A stretch of DNA of 64,000 nucleotides from Flavobacterium psychrophilum (GCA_001708385.1 CP012388.1:2728001-2792000); one strand, 5' to 3'; shown: positions 33,030 to 42,281, counted from the first letter of the stretch. Notes: generated by a model not told the origin, from the letters alone. Numbers and translations: made by a program.

Positions 33030-34934
33030 TTATTGCGGCTGATGTGCCGGTTTCAAAAGGTCGTTAACTGTTTTTACAGGGTTAAATGTTTCAAGGGGAA
33101 CTTCGGCAAAAATAGTAATCCATCCTGCCATAGAACCATTCCATAATCCCGGAAGTTCATACGATTTTACTTCCTGTCCTAATCTGGTTTTATGTACTAT
33201 AAAGCCTGATGTAACATCTACAAAATCATTCAGGTTAAAGTCACCGCCTTTGTAATTTTTAAGTCCGCAGACCAAATCCACAGGGTTAAAATGCGAGGCA
33301 TTAGCAAAAATGTTCTTCTGCTTTACATTGTCGAGGTCTACCTGAGAGCTTTCAACAATTTGTAATGACTGTATTCCTTTGTCAGATTCAACCCAGAACG
33401 GACCTCCGCCAGGCTCTCCTTCATTTTTAACCATACCGCATACGCGGATAGGCCTGTTTAGAAGATCTTTTGCGAATTCTTTTTTATAGTTTGTCGTGTA
33501 CTTATTAATGTCTGACGGGATATGCAGTAATAGCTTTTCTTTAGCGAAAGCTAAAACAGCATCAATACCATCTTCGTCTAATTCATTGTTGTCAATTTGC
33601 TCTAAATACGTAAATATCTGCTGCTGATATTCAACAAGAATACCTGCAAGGGCTTTTTTGTACAGTGAAATCAGTTCTGTATTGTTGTGGCTAACGTTGT
33701 CTATGTTTTTAATAAAGACAATGTCGGCGTCAAGCTGTCCCAGATTTTCTATAAGTGCACCGTGGCCTCCCGGCCTAAAAAGCAATTTGCCTTCATTATC
33801 GCGAAAGGGCACGTTGTTAATAGTCACCGCAAGAGTGTCTGTACTTTTTTGCTGATACGAAAAACTGATGTTTATTTTGGTGTTGTGTTCGTCTTCTATT
33901 TGCTGTTTTACATCCTGTATGCCATCTAAAAATCCATCAAGATGATCTTCAGAAATGGTAAACTGAATGTTAGCTTCGTTTTGGGAGCTGGCGTAGGCTA
34001 CTGTTTCCTTTAAATGTTCGTAAATAGGTGTGGCAATAAAAGCACCGTAGTGATGAAAAGGCAATATCCCCTTAGGTTTATTAGCATAATTAAACGCATG
34101 GCTATCAAGCATGATCTTGATGAACTCATAGGTTTTCTTGTCTTTAGTCCACGCGGGAAAGCCGTCCTGCTGACGTACAACATCCAGTATTTCGTTATAG
34201 AAAGGAAATTTATCCAATCCGACCAAAAATACACGAAGGTTAATGTCGTTTTTGCGGTTGATGTAAGCGTTTATGGTTTCTTTTTGCGGATTGAATTCGG
34301 CAATAAATTCGCATAAAAATTTAAACATCCTGGTTGCAGCGCCAGATGCGGGAACAAATTTGGTAAGCTTCAGGCTTTCTTTTTTGCTGTCAAATAGTGC
34401 GGCATAATTTATAGCCGCCGATTCTTCAAGTTCAAAAATACCGTCGTTATATAGGGCAGGTTTTTTAAGCGTGGCCTTGGTTATGCCATTTTTAAAAATA
34501 GATAATTGTTGTTGTATGTTGTCAAGAGTTACACCTCTCTCATATATCTCGGCAAAATCTGCGGCAGAAAAACCTATGTCTAAAGCTTTTTCAAGCTCTA
34601 CCAATGCTTCTTTGCTTTTTACAGTAAAATCTGCAGGTGTTGAGTTAATCATTATGTTCGGTTGGTGGTTGTTGGTTAGTGTACGGGTTAGTTTTTTTAT
34701 AGATGCATCTATAGTTGTATTGGTTGCGTTAAGAATTATAAATAAATGTGCTGATTTGTCATTTTCGTTAAGCGCCCTGTCTATGCTTACTGTGCGAAAT
34801 GTAAACGTACGGTCGTTATTGCCCTTGCGGTCAATAAAGCTTTTTAGTTCTTCTGAAACTGTTCTTCCGTTAAGTCCGTCCCCGTAGATTGTAATGATGA
34901 CAGATGATTTTCGTGTTGTAATGTTTTCTTCCAT
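33030..34934 (-). CDS. DUF4301 protein with N-terminal P-loop-like extension
   Basis: A 634-residue protein. DUF4301 begins near residue 117 and shows P-A-S-G-A-A-T-R-M-F-K-F near 195-206 and L-F-R-P-G-G-H-G-A-L-I-E-N-L near 387-400; it is a sugar-nucleotidyltransferase-like family of unknown role. The first ~115 residues are extra. Their start V-I-I-T-I-Y-G-D-G-L-N-G-R-T resembles a degenerate Walker A loop (GxxxxGKT with R for K), and the part near residues 95-115 resembles the end of NadR-like ATPases. This region overlaps the pnuC 3' end by 91 bp. An ATG at 34652 is an alternative start that would give a standard-size protein. Confidence 0.8.
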   Translation of the reverse strand: MEENITTRKSSVIITIYGDGLNGRTVSEELKSFIDRKGNNDRTFTFRTVSIDRALNENDKSAHLFIILNATNTTIDASIKKLTRTLTNNHQPNIMINSTPADFTVKSKEALVELEKALDIGFSAADFAEIYERGVTLDNIQQQLSIFKNGITKATLKKPALYNDGIFELEESAAINYAALFDSKKESLKLTKFVPASGAATRMFKFLCEFIAEFNPQKETINAYINRKNDINLRVFLVGLDKFPFYNEILDVVRQQDGFPAWTKDKKTYEFIKIMLDSHAFNYANKPKGILPFHHYGAFIATPIYEHLKETVAYASSQNEANIQFTISEDHLDGFLDGIQDVKQQIEDEHNTKINISFSYQQKSTDTLAVTINNVPFRDNEGKLLFRPGGHGALIENLGQLDADIVFIKNIDNVSHNNTELISLYKKALAGILVEYQQQIFTYLEQIDNNELDEDGIDAVLAFAKEKLLLHIPSDINKYTTNYKKEFAKDLLNRPIRVCGMVKNEGEPGGGPFWVESDKGIQSLQIVESSQVDLDNVKQKNIFANASHFNPVDLVCGLKNYKGGDFNLNDFVDVTSGFIVHKTRLGQEVKSYELPGLWNGSMAGWITIFAEVPLETFNPVKTVNDLLKPAHQPQ

Positions 34935-35530
34935 GACAGATAGCCGTAAATGGCAATTATAGTTAAAACTATATTCAGTATGCTGGTAAGCGTGTATCCT
35001 TTTAAGAAGAATAATGGAATTGCAATAATATCTCCGGCTATTAAAAACAGCCAGTTTTCAATCTTACGTTTTGCCATAAGCCACATTCCGACAAAGAAAA
35101 GCCCGGTTATAAACGTGTCTACGTAAGCCCACCAATACGTAAATTTATCAAAATAAATATAAACGGCCGAAATTCCGATAACCGATGCCGTGAAAATTAT
35201 GACTGAATTAACGCCGTCTTTAGAATTCGTTGAGGATATCTTAAGCAAATCATGATTGGTACTGTCTTTTTTGCTCCATAGTATCCAGCCGTAAATACTC
35301 ATAAAAAAGTAGTAGGCATTAATGATCATGTCGCCATATAAATTCCATTGCAGCATCATGTATACAAAAATACCGGTGCTTATAATTCCGGTCGGGTAAA
35401 CAAGTATGTTGTTTTTCCACGAGTAAACAACGCTAAACACGGCAAAAACTGTGGCAATGGCCTCTAATACAATGTGCAGTGTGCTGTACTCTTTGTACTG
35501 TGCAAAGAGAAAATCGAAAATTTCTGCCAT
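34844..35530 (-). CDS. pnuC: PnuC-family vitamin transporter
   Basis: A 228-residue membrane protein with about seven hydrophobic segments and the family motif region Y-W-W-A-Y-V-D-T-F-I-T-G, K-I-E-N-W-L-F-L-I-A-G-D near residues 130-170. PnuC relatives carry nicotinamide riboside, but in Bacteroidota a branch (PnuT) carries thiamin. Which applies here is open: a thiamin-regulated receptor lies 2.5 kb downstream, whereas a degenerate NadR-like segment follows directly. The start codon overlaps the stop of the phosphopantetheinyl transferase by one base. About 30 C-terminal residues lie in the overlap with the next gene and look unconserved. Confidence 0.88.
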   Translation of the reverse strand: MAEIFDFLFAQYKEYSTLHIVLEAIATVFAVFSVVYSWKNNILVYPTGIISTGIFVYMMLQWNLYGDMIINAYYFFMSIYGWILWSKKDSTNHDLLKISSTNSKDGVNSVIIFTASVIGISAVYIYFDKFTYWWAYVDTFITGLFFVGMWLMAKRKIENWLFLIAGDIIAIPLFFLKGYTLTSILNIVLTIIAIYGYLSWKKTLQHENHLSSLQSTGTDLTEEQFQKN

Positions 35531-36174
35531 TATATAATGGTTTTGCTACCCAGGCAGTATACAAGGGTGAAATCTTCTATCTGTTCAAAAAAGAAAGGAT
35601 AGCTTTCGTTTATTTCTTCAAATTTAACCGATGCCATGCCTTGTTTTTCTTCCGTGTTAAAAGGGAAAACGTAGATGTTCTGTTTAAAGCTGAGCCCGGC
35701 ACGCGATATCATTTTATAGACCGCTTCTTTAACGCCCCAAATTACTATAAGCTGCTGCATATAGTCTGACAGGTGAGTAGGGTCGAGGTATGAAAATTCG
35801 GGTTCGATAAATTTGTTGGCAATGGTAATTACCTTTTCGCGTTGCAGTTCCATATCAATGCCAATATCATTTTTGCTTATAATAATGGCAGAGAAAGCAT
35901 ATGAGTGGGTTATAGAAATATTCATTCCGTCTTTAAGGTGCGGCTTTCCGTCGGCATCATAATAAAGGTCAAAATCAGAGTAGCCTATCTCCTGCATAAG
36001 CATACGCACACCCAGGAAGCCTTTCTTATGAACGTCGCTTTTCATGCCGTCTACACGGTTTAGGCAAACGTCTTTTAGCTTAACATGCCGCATGAATTCT
36101 TCTACACTTTCAGAATTCTTCCAAATGAGCAGTTTTGTGTGGCTGTCTATTTCAATTGATTTATATAAAGGCAT
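35530..36174 (-). CDS. 4'-phosphopantetheinyl transferase superfamily protein
   Basis: A 214-residue Sfp/AcpS-superfamily enzyme. The signature runs N-I-S-I-T-H-S-Y-A near 104-112, I-G-I-D-M-E-L near 125-131 (Mg-binding Asp/Glu) and W-G-V-K-E-A-V-Y-K near 158-166. It moves the phosphopantetheine arm from CoA to carrier proteins. No acyl carrier or NRPS gene is adjacent, so the target is not indicated. It begins a leftward run with pnuC and the DUF4301 gene, tightly spaced. Confidence 0.92.
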   Translation of the reverse strand: MPLYKSIEIDSHTKLLIWKNSESVEEFMRHVKLKDVCLNRVDGMKSDVHKKGFLGVRMLMQEIGYSDFDLYYDADGKPHLKDGMNISITHSYAFSAIIISKNDIGIDMELQREKVITIANKFIEPEFSYLDPTHLSDYMQQLIVIWGVKEAVYKMISRAGLSFKQNIYVFPFNTEEKQGMASVKFEEINESYPFFFEQIEDFTLVYCLGSKTII

Positions 36175-36281
36175 TGGTTACAGTTATGGCCCAAATTCAT
36201 GTTGTTGTGTACCAAACAATTATGCAGGCGGCATTTTTTTATATTTTACTGTTAAAGCGGGTGAATTAAAAATGCATTCAC

Positions 36282-36289
36282 TAAATTTG
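36282..36289 (+). promoter_or_regulatory. -7 element of the ahcY promoter
   Basis: TAAATTTG matches TAnnTTTG, 38 bp before the ahcY start. I see no clear TTG at the usual distance upstream. Confidence 0.55.
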
Positions 36290-36326
36290 CAAAAATTTTT
36301 CGCTAATACAAATATACAATATTCAC

Positions 36327-37643
36327 ATGAGTACTACAACGCTGCCATTCGTGGCATATAAGGTAAAAGACATTTCGCTTGCGGAATGGGGAAGAAAAGA
36401 AATTGAACTTGCTGAAGCCGAAATGCCAGGACTAATGGCTCTTCGTGCTGATTATGGAGCTTCTCAGCCGCTTAAAGGTGCTCGTATTGCAGGATGTCTG
36501 CACATGACAATACAAACTGCAGTTCTTATTGAAACTCTTGTTGCTCTTGGAGCACAGGTTACATGGAGCTCATGCAACATATTTTCTACACAGGATCACG
36601 CTGCTGCTGCTATTGCTGCTGCAGGTATCCAGGTTTACGCGTGGAAAGGCCTTAATGAAGAAGAGTTTGACTGGTGTATCGAGCAGACCTTATTCTTTGG
36701 TGAAGAAAGAGAGCCTCTTAACATGATCCTTGATGATGGTGGAGATCTTACTAACATGGTATTTGATCGTTTTCCTGAGCTAACAGCTGCTATTAAGGGT
36801 CTTTCTGAAGAAACTACTACAGGTGTTCACCGTCTGTATGAAAGAATGAAGAATGGTACGCTTGTAATGCCGGCTATCAATGTTAATGATTCTGTTACTA
36901 AATCTAAATTTGATAACAAATACGGTTGTAAAGAAAGTGCTGTAGATGCTATACGTCGTGCTACCGACCTTATGCTTGCCGGTAAAAGGGTAATTGTATG
37001 TGGTTACGGAGACGTTGGTAAAGGTACTGCTGCTTCTTTCCGTGGTGCTGGTTCTATCGTTACGGTTACAGAAATCGATCCAATTTGTGCTCTTCAGGCT
37101 GCAATGGACGGTTACGAAGTTAAAAGACTTGAAACTGTTATCGCAACTGCAGATATCATTATTACAACTACAGGTAACAAAGATATCGTTGTGGGTCGCC
37201 ACTTCGAAAGCATGAAAGATAAAACTGTTGTTTGTAACATCGGTCACTTTGATAACGAAATCGACATGGCTTGGTTAAATACAAACCATGGTGCGTCTAA
37301 AATCGAGATCAAACCTCAGGTAGATAAATATACAATCAACGGTAAAGATGTTATCATCCTTGCAGAAGGCCGTCTTGTTAACCTTGGTTGTGCTACAGGC
37401 CACCCAAGCTTTGTAATGAGTAACTCATTTACAAACCAGACTCTTGCTCAGTTAGAGCTTTGGGCTAACAGCGCAAACTATGAGAATAAAGTTTACATGC
37501 TGCCTAAGCACCTTGACGAAAAAGTGGCTTCGCTTCACCTTGCTAAACTTGGTGTAGAGCTTGAAACACTTAACGATGAGCAGGCTGCTTATATTGGTGT
37601 AGAAGTACAAGGGCCATTTAAACCGGAGTACTACCGTTACTAA
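36327..37643 (+). CDS. ahcY: S-adenosylhomocysteine hydrolase (adenosylhomocysteinase)
   Basis: A 438-residue enzyme that splits S-adenosylhomocysteine into adenosine and homocysteine, clearing the inhibitor of methyltransferases. The sequence shows [10 protein letters not shown] near 52-61, the NAD-binding loop C-G-Y-G-D-V-G-K-G near 230, [14 protein letters not shown], and the typical end F-K-P-E-Y-Y-R-Y. The codon choice is strongly biased (many GCT, CTT, GGT), consistent with high expression. It is a single-gene unit with its own terminator. Confidence 0.97.
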   Translation: MSTTTLPFVAYKVKDISLAEWGRKEIELAEAEMPGLMALRADYGASQPLKGARIAGCLHMTIQTAVLIETLVALGAQVTWSSCNIFSTQDHAAAAIAAAGIQVYAWKGLNEEEFDWCIEQTLFFGEEREPLNMILDDGGDLTNMVFDRFPELTAAIKGLSEETTTGVHRLYERMKNGTLVMPAINVNDSVTKSKFDNKYGCKESAVDAIRRATDLMLAGKRVIVCGYGDVGKGTAASFRGAGSIVTVTEIDPICALQAAMDGYEVKRLETVIATADIIITTTGNKDIVVGRHFESMKDKTVVCNIGHFDNEIDMAWLNTNHGASKIEIKPQVDKYTINGKDVIILAEGRLVNLGCATGHPSFVMSNSFTNQTLAQLELWANSANYENKVYMLPKHLDEKVASLHLAKLGVELETLNDEQAAYIGVEVQGPFKPEYYRY

Positions 37644-37687
37644 TCAGATTGAAATGTGATATTGAGATTTCATATCACTAAGCATAA

Positions 37688-37715
37688 AAAAACTCCCGCA
37701 ATTGCGGGAGTTTTT
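37688..37715. terminator. Bidirectional terminator after ahcY
   Basis: A 14-bp arm pair centred at 37701/37702, AAAAACTCCCGCAA with TTGCGGGAGTTTTT. It serves both ahcY and the convergent transporter gene. Confidence 0.88.
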
Positions 37716-37735
37716 GTTTTGTATATATGGGCTAA

Positions 37736-38404
37736 TTATCGGTGGTTTTGGGGTTCAGTTTTATCGTTATGAATGTATTTTTCGATAAGGTAGTGTCCAA
37801 GGTAAATTAGCGGCGTTAGGCATATAGCAATGCATAATTTAAGGGTGTAGCCTGTAAAGCCCGATTTTATATAAGTATCTGTATCCATTTTTCCGGTCAT
37901 CCAAAAGGCAATTCCCAATACTATAAAGCTGTCGAAAAACTGGGAGATTACTGTAGATCCGGTGCTGCGCAGCCATATCATCTTATTGCCGGTACGCTTC
38001 CTGAAAAAATGGAAAATAGTAATATCTATAAGCTGAGATACTAAAAATGCCGTAATACTGCCTACAATAATCCACATGCCCTGTCCGAATACCGCGTTGA
38101 ACTGATCGTCTGTTACTCCCATGTTCTTTACTGCGGGTATGGAAAGGGCTATCCAAAGTAAAAAGAAACAATAAGCAATTAGGCCCGCTGTGATATATGA
38201 TAATTTCTGAACCCCTTTTCGTCCGAAATATTCATTGATAAGGTCGGTGGTAATAAATACCACAGGCCAAGGAAGTATACCAATGCTAACGGGGTTTCCG
38301 GCTATGGTTATTAGTTTCGGGCCGATAAGTTCGGCTACTACGGCATTGGTAATAAATATCCCTGCAAGGATTACATATAGGGTGTCTTTACGCGATTGAA
38401 ACAT
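37736..38404 (-). CDS. yhhQ: Queuosine precursor transporter
   Basis: A 222-residue protein with six hydrophobic segments, matching the YhhQ/QPT (DUF165) family that imports queuosine precursors such as preQ0 or preQ1. Visible features are N-A-V-V-A-E-L-I-G-P-K near the start, F-I-T-T-D-L-I-N-E-Y-F-G-R-K near 50-63, and R-S-T-G-S-T-V-I-S-Q-F-F-D-S near 146-159. No queuosine synthesis gene is adjacent. It stands alone or with the next gene on the same strand, 64 bp upstream. Confidence 0.92.
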   Translation of the reverse strand: MFQSRKDTLYVILAGIFITNAVVAELIGPKLITIAGNPVSIGILPWPVVFITTDLINEYFGRKGVQKLSYITAGLIAYCFFLLWIALSIPAVKNMGVTDDQFNAVFGQGMWIIVGSITAFLVSQLIDITIFHFFRKRTGNKMIWLRSTGSTVISQFFDSFIVLGIAFWMTGKMDTDTYIKSGFTGYTLKLCIAICLTPLIYLGHYLIEKYIHNDKTEPQNHR

Positions 38405-38468
38405 AGAATATGTAGTAAACGGTAAAGGTATTAAATTATATGCTTAGGATATGTAGGATCGGTTGAAC

Positions 38469-39059
38469 TTAATGAGGTAACGTTACTTCGGTTTTAATGG
38501 TCTTAAATTTTTCATCATTTTGGTCGGTTTCCATTATGTAGACTTTTCCATCTTCTGCAAATATCCTACCTTCAAGTTCAGCGGTCGAGATGTCTTCACA
38601 GGCCGTAGGGATTATAAAAGGTTCAACTAGCTTCTGCCATTTTCCTTGTTTAAACGAGTAGGTTGTCATGGTATATGCGCAACCATTCATGGGTGATTGA
38701 AAAACAGAAAACTCATCTGCTCCGTCGTTATCAAGATCGCCTTCGCTTATAATAATGGCGTCGCAGCAACCAATAGGCAATGCCGGTAGTTTTTTATTTG
38801 AGAAAGTGATACTGTATTCATCCGGAGTTCCATCTTCAACGGGATTGCCTTCGCCTTTTTTGGTAAGCACGATTGTAGCAACGTCCTTTATTCCGTCACC
38901 ATTATAATCTGCAGTATTGCGGGTAGTCTTATCGTTTGGTTTAATATCTTCAATTACGGGCTGGGTTGAATCTTTTGGGGTGGAACGTACAACGCCTGTC
39001 GAATTTTCTTCTTTGCAAGATAATAGTGCAAGCAGTCCAAATAATACAATCTTTCTCAT
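38469..39059 (-). CDS. Lipoprotein with EF-hand-like calcium loops
   Basis: A 196-residue lipoprotein (lipobox L-L-S-C, C15). Two loops, D-Y-N-G-D-G-I-K-D-V near 52-61 and D-L-D-N-D-G-A-D-E-F near 107-116, have the DxDGxxD-type pattern seen in FG-GAP/VCBS or dockerin-like calcium sites. It also has a C-C pair near 98. The function is unknown. The loops suggest calcium binding in an extracellular or periplasmic beta-propeller fragment. Confidence 0.75.
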   Translation of the reverse strand: MRKIVLFGLLALLSCKEENSTGVVRSTPKDSTQPVIEDIKPNDKTTRNTADYNGDGIKDVATIVLTKKGEGNPVEDGTPDEYSITFSNKKLPALPIGCCDAIIISEGDLDNDGADEFSVFQSPMNGCAYTMTTYSFKQGKWQKLVEPFIIPTACEDISTAELEGRIFAEDGKVYIMETDQNDEKFKTIKTEVTLPH

Positions 39060-39191
39060 CTCGGTAGATTTAATGTAAATATAATGAGATTTTGTTTTTA
39101 GGGGGTAGGGTTGTTTAATTTTATTGTTTGGAGTCGGTTTTACTAATTTTTTGGGGGGTGCATCAAAAATAAATTATAAAAATAGCCTGCG

Positions 39192-39226
39192 TTTGTTTAT
39201 TATTATGGGGTTGTTGTTTATATTTG
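39192..39226 (+). promoter_or_regulatory. Promoter of alanine dehydrogenase
   Basis: TTTG (39192-39195), a 23-base spacer and TATATTTG (39219-39226), a full -7 match, 23 bp before the ATG. Confidence 0.68.
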
Positions 39227-39249
39227 TTTAAATTTTAAAATCATACGCT

Positions 39250-40353
39250 ATGAAAATAGGGGTGCCAAAGGAAATAAAGAACAATGAAAGCCGGGTTGCC
39301 CTTACGCCGGCGGGGGTGTTTGAGTTAGTTAATTATGGACACCAGGTGTATGTACAGGAATCGGCGGGTGAGAGCAGTGGTTTTTTCGATGAAGATTATC
39401 GCGATGCCGGTGCTGTTATGCTTCCTGCTGCTGAAGCAGTTTTTGCTATAGCAGATATGATTATTAAGGTTAAAGAACCTATCGCGTCAGAATATCCTCT
39501 GATAAAACGGAATCAGGTACTGTTTACCTATTTTCATTTTGCGTCAAGTGAAGAGTTAACCAAAGCAATGATTGCCAGCAAAGCGGTTTGTATTGCTTAT
39601 GAAACTGTAAGTGATGATGATGGTTTTCTTCCGTTGCTTACGCCAATGAGCGAAGTTGCAGGGAGGATGGCAATTCAGCAAGGTGCTAAATACCTCGAAA
39701 AGCCTATTAAAGGCAGGGGAGTGTTACTTGGCGGAGTTCCGGGTGTGCCCCCGGGTAGGGTATTGGTATTGGGTGCAGGTGTTGTGGGGATTCAGGCCGC
39801 TAAAATGGCTGCGGGTCTTGGCGCACACGTTACGATCTTAGATATAAATATGAAACGCCTTCGCTATGTAAACGATGTTATGCCACCTCATGTGGTGACA
39901 GAGTTTTCCAGCGTTTACAATATAAAGAAACATATAAAAGACCACGACCTTATTATAGGTGCGGTTCTTATACCTGGGGCCAAAGCACCCAATCTTATTA
40001 CAAGGGAAATGCTTAAAGATATGCGTCCGGGGACGGTGCTGGTAGATGTAGCAGTAGATCAGGGCGGGTGTTTTGAAACTACACGGCCTACAACGCACGA
40101 GGAGCCTACATTTATCATAGATGACATTGTGCACTACTGTGTGGCTAATATGCCGGGAGCGGTACCGTATACGTCTACACTGGCACTTACTAATGTAACG
40201 CTGCCGTATATTTTAAAGCTTGCTAACCTGGGCTGGGAAGAAGCCTGCGTTAAATATCCCGATTTAGGGCGGGGATTGAACATTGTTAAGGGAGAAGTTA
40301 TTATAGAAGAAATAAAAAAAGCGTTTAAAGAAGTTAATCTGGTTGTACGATAG
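39250..40353 (+). CDS. ald: Alanine dehydrogenase
   Basis: A 367-residue enzyme converting L-alanine to pyruvate and ammonia with NAD. The opening M-K-I-G-V-P-K-E-I-K-N-N-E-S-R-V-A-L-T-P is diagnostic for the Ald/PntA family. The NAD loop is V-L-G-A-G-V-V-G-I-Q-A-A near 174-185. The absence of membrane segments and the total length exclude transhydrogenase. It is a single-gene unit with its own promoter. Confidence 0.96.
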   Translation: MKIGVPKEIKNNESRVALTPAGVFELVNYGHQVYVQESAGESSGFFDEDYRDAGAVMLPAAEAVFAIADMIIKVKEPIASEYPLIKRNQVLFTYFHFASSEELTKAMIASKAVCIAYETVSDDDGFLPLLTPMSEVAGRMAIQQGAKYLEKPIKGRGVLLGGVPGVPPGRVLVLGAGVVGIQAAKMAAGLGAHVTILDINMKRLRYVNDVMPPHVVTEFSSVYNIKKHIKDHDLIIGAVLIPGAKAPNLITREMLKDMRPGTVLVDVAVDQGGCFETTRPTTHEEPTFIIDDIVHYCVANMPGAVPYTSTLALTNVTLPYILKLANLGWEEACVKYPDLGRGLNIVKGEVIIEEIKKAFKEVNLVVR

Positions 40354-40490
40354 TTTTGCGGGTGATTTGGTTATATGTCGCCTGCGTTAACTCCGGATCT
40401 TCAGATTAAAATGCTGGATGGCTTTGAAGCGAGAATAGTTTCGTTATTGTTTGTTTGTTGTTTGCGGCCGGAGAAGTCTGGTCACAAAAA

Positions 40491-40514
40491 AACCCCAAAT
40501 TTTCATTTGGGGTT
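40491..40514 (-). terminator. Terminator of tsf
   Basis: A 10-bp stem (40491-40500 with 40505-40514), loop TTTC/GAAA and a T-run on the minus strand, 25 bp after the tsf stop. The remaining part of the gap 40354-40490 shows no feature. Confidence 0.85.
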
Positions 40515-40538
40515 CTTTGTTTTTATAAGAAGTGCTAC

Positions 40539-41363
40539 TTATGCAAGTGCAACTCTTTTGAATCCTGTAACAACAAGAGATCCTTCAATAGACTTGATAT
40601 ACTCGCTTACGCTAAGTTTGCTGTCTTTGATGTAATCCTGGTTAACAAGAGTATTGTCTTTAAAGAAACGACCAAGTTTGCCTTTAGCGATGTTATCTAA
40701 CATAGCTTCAGGTTTACCTTCCTGACGTAGTAAATCTTTAGCGATTTCAATTTCTTTCTCAACTGTAGCAGCGTCAACACCTTCTTCGTTAAGAGCAAGT
40801 GGAGCCATTGCAGCAGCCTGCATAGCAACGTTACGAGAAGCTTCTTCAGCACCTTCTACGTTAGCAGAAAGGCTAACAAGAGTAGCGATTCTGTTACCAG
40901 CGTGGATGTAAGAACCAACAAATGCACCTTCAAGTCTTTCGAAAGAACCAATCTCGATTTTCTCACCGATAACACCAGTTTGCTCGATAAGTTTGTCAGC
41001 TACTGTAAGACCGTTAAAGTCTGCAGCAAGGAATTCTTCTTTAGTGTTGAAGTTAAGTGCAAGAGCAGCAAGGTCGTTAGCAAGCTTAACATAAGATTCG
41101 TTTTTAGCAACGAAGTCAGTTTCACAGTTAAGAGAGATAACAACGCCAGCAGTTTTATCAGCGTTAACAACAGCGATAACAGCGCCTTCAGTAGACTCAC
41201 GGTCAGCTCTGTTAGCAGCTACTTTCTGACCTTTTTTACGAAGGTTTTCAATAGCTTTATCAAAATCACCATCAGCCTCAACAAGAGCTTTTTTGCAGTC
41301 CATCATACCTGCACCGGTAATTGTTCTTAGTTTATTTACGTCAGCAGCAGTAATATTTGCCAT
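40539..41363 (-). CDS. tsf: Translation elongation factor Ts
   Basis: A 274-residue EF-Ts, the nucleotide exchange factor of EF-Tu. The UBA-like N-terminus (V-N-K-L-R-T-I-T-G-A-G-M-M-D-C-K-K-A-L) and the core motif N-C-E-T-D-F-V-A-K-N near 79-88 are present. It follows rpsB, as in most bacteria, but a terminator-like hairpin sits in the 102-bp gap between them. Confidence 0.97.
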   Translation of the reverse strand: MANITAADVNKLRTITGAGMMDCKKALVEADGDFDKAIENLRKKGQKVAANRADRESTEGAVIAVVNADKTAGVVISLNCETDFVAKNESYVKLANDLAALALNFNTKEEFLAADFNGLTVADKLIEQTGVIGEKIEIGSFERLEGAFVGSYIHAGNRIATLVSLSANVEGAEEASRNVAMQAAAMAPLALNEEGVDAATVEKEIEIAKDLLRQEGKPEAMLDNIAKGKLGRFFKDNTLVNQDYIKDSKLSVSEYIKSIEGSLVVTGFKRVALA

Positions 41364-41385
41364 TTGAATAATTGTTTATTGTTAG

Positions 41386-41449
41386 AAAAAAAAATAAGCC
41401 GTTATGTTGATAATGCTACAAAAGTAAACATATACCAGCACAACGGCTT
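41386..41449 (-). terminator. Terminator-like hairpin between rpsB and tsf
   Basis: Arms AAGCCGTT and AACGGCTT (41442-41449 with 41396-41403) enclose about 38 bases that can form further inner pairs (GTTG/CAAC, TGCT/AGCA). On the minus strand the hairpin is followed by A and nine T (41394-41386). It probably lets only part of the polymerases pass from rpsB into tsf. Confidence 0.7.
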
Positions 41450-41465
41450 TATTGTAATGTTATCT

Positions 41466-42281
41466 TTACTCTTCTGTAGCAGTAGGTGCTTCAGTTTGTG
41501 CAGGTGCAGCAGCTTCAGCAGGAGCTGTAGTTTTTGCAGGTGCAACAGATGCAGCCTCTTGTCCGTCAGCAGGTAGGTCGTCTTTGTCAGATTTTCTATC
41601 AGAAAGTCCTTCAACAACAGCACCGGTAACTAAAGATAAGATCTTGTCAATTGATTTAGAAGCATCATCATTTGCAGGGATAACATAATCAACCTGACGT
41701 GGGTCAGAGTTGGTATCTACCATTGCGAAAACCGGAATGTTTAATTTTTGAGCTTCTTTTACTGCGATGTGTTCAGCTTTGATATCTACAACGAATAACG
41801 CAGCAGGAAGCCTTGTCATGTCTGCTATAGAACCTAAGTTTTTCTCAAGTTTTGCACGTAGACGATCAACTTGCAGACGCTCTTTCTTAGAAAGTGTCAT
41901 GAATGTACCGTCTTTCTTCATTTTATCAATAGAAGCCATTTTTTTAACAGCTTTACGGATAGTAACGAAGTTTGTTAGCATACCACCAGGCCACCTTTCA
42001 GTGATGTATGGCATGTTTGCAGCCGCTGCTTTTTCAGCAACGATATCTTTTGCTTGCTTTTTTGTAGCAACAAAAAGGATTTTTCTGCCTGATGCAGCGA
42101 TTTTTTTAAGGGCTTCGTTAGCCTCTTCAATTTTAGCTGCAGTTTTATACAGGTTGATAATGTGAATACCATTACGCTCCATGTATATGTAAGGAGCCAT
42201 GTTTGGATCCCATTTTCTGGTCATGTGTCCAAAGTGTACACCTGCTTCCAGTAAGTCTTTAACTTCTACTTTATTTGCCAT
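41466..42281 (-). CDS. rpsB: 30S ribosomal protein S2
   Basis: A 271-residue S2 opening with K-V-E-V-K-D-L-L-E-A-G-V-H-F-G-H and M-A-P-Y-I-Y-M-E-R-N-G-I-H-I-I-N-L. The conserved body ends near residue 230, and an Ala/Pro/Thr/Glu-rich tail of about 40 residues follows, as in other Bacteroidota. It is third in the rplM-rpsI-rpsB-tsf series. The 177-bp gap before it may hold a leader. Confidence 0.97.
   Translation of the reverse strand: MANKVEVKDLLEAGVHFGHMTRKWDPNMAPYIYMERNGIHIINLYKTAAKIEEANEALKKIAASGRKILFVATKKQAKDIVAEKAAAANMPYITERWPGGMLTNFVTIRKAVKKMASIDKMKKDGTFMTLSKKERLQVDRLRAKLEKNLGSIADMTRLPAALFVVDIKAEHIAVKEAQKLNIPVFAMVDTNSDPRQVDYVIPANDDASKSIDKILSLVTGAVVEGLSDRKSDKDDLPADGQEAASVAPAKTTAPAEAAAPAQTEAPTATEE

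Noticed and set aside
36780..37247. Long antisense frame inside ahcY
   Set aside because: It arises from the biased codon use of a highly expressed gene and has low-complexity Ser/Thr/Asn composition.
40375..40635. Open frame on the plus strand after ald
   Set aside because: It runs over the tsf terminator and antisense to the end of tsf. It has no family signal and no promoter.
41000..41200. Leucine-rich frame within tsf
   Set aside because: It is a frame shadow: alanine/serine-rich codons of tsf read out of phase produce repeated Leu. It is not a leucine-rich-repeat protein.
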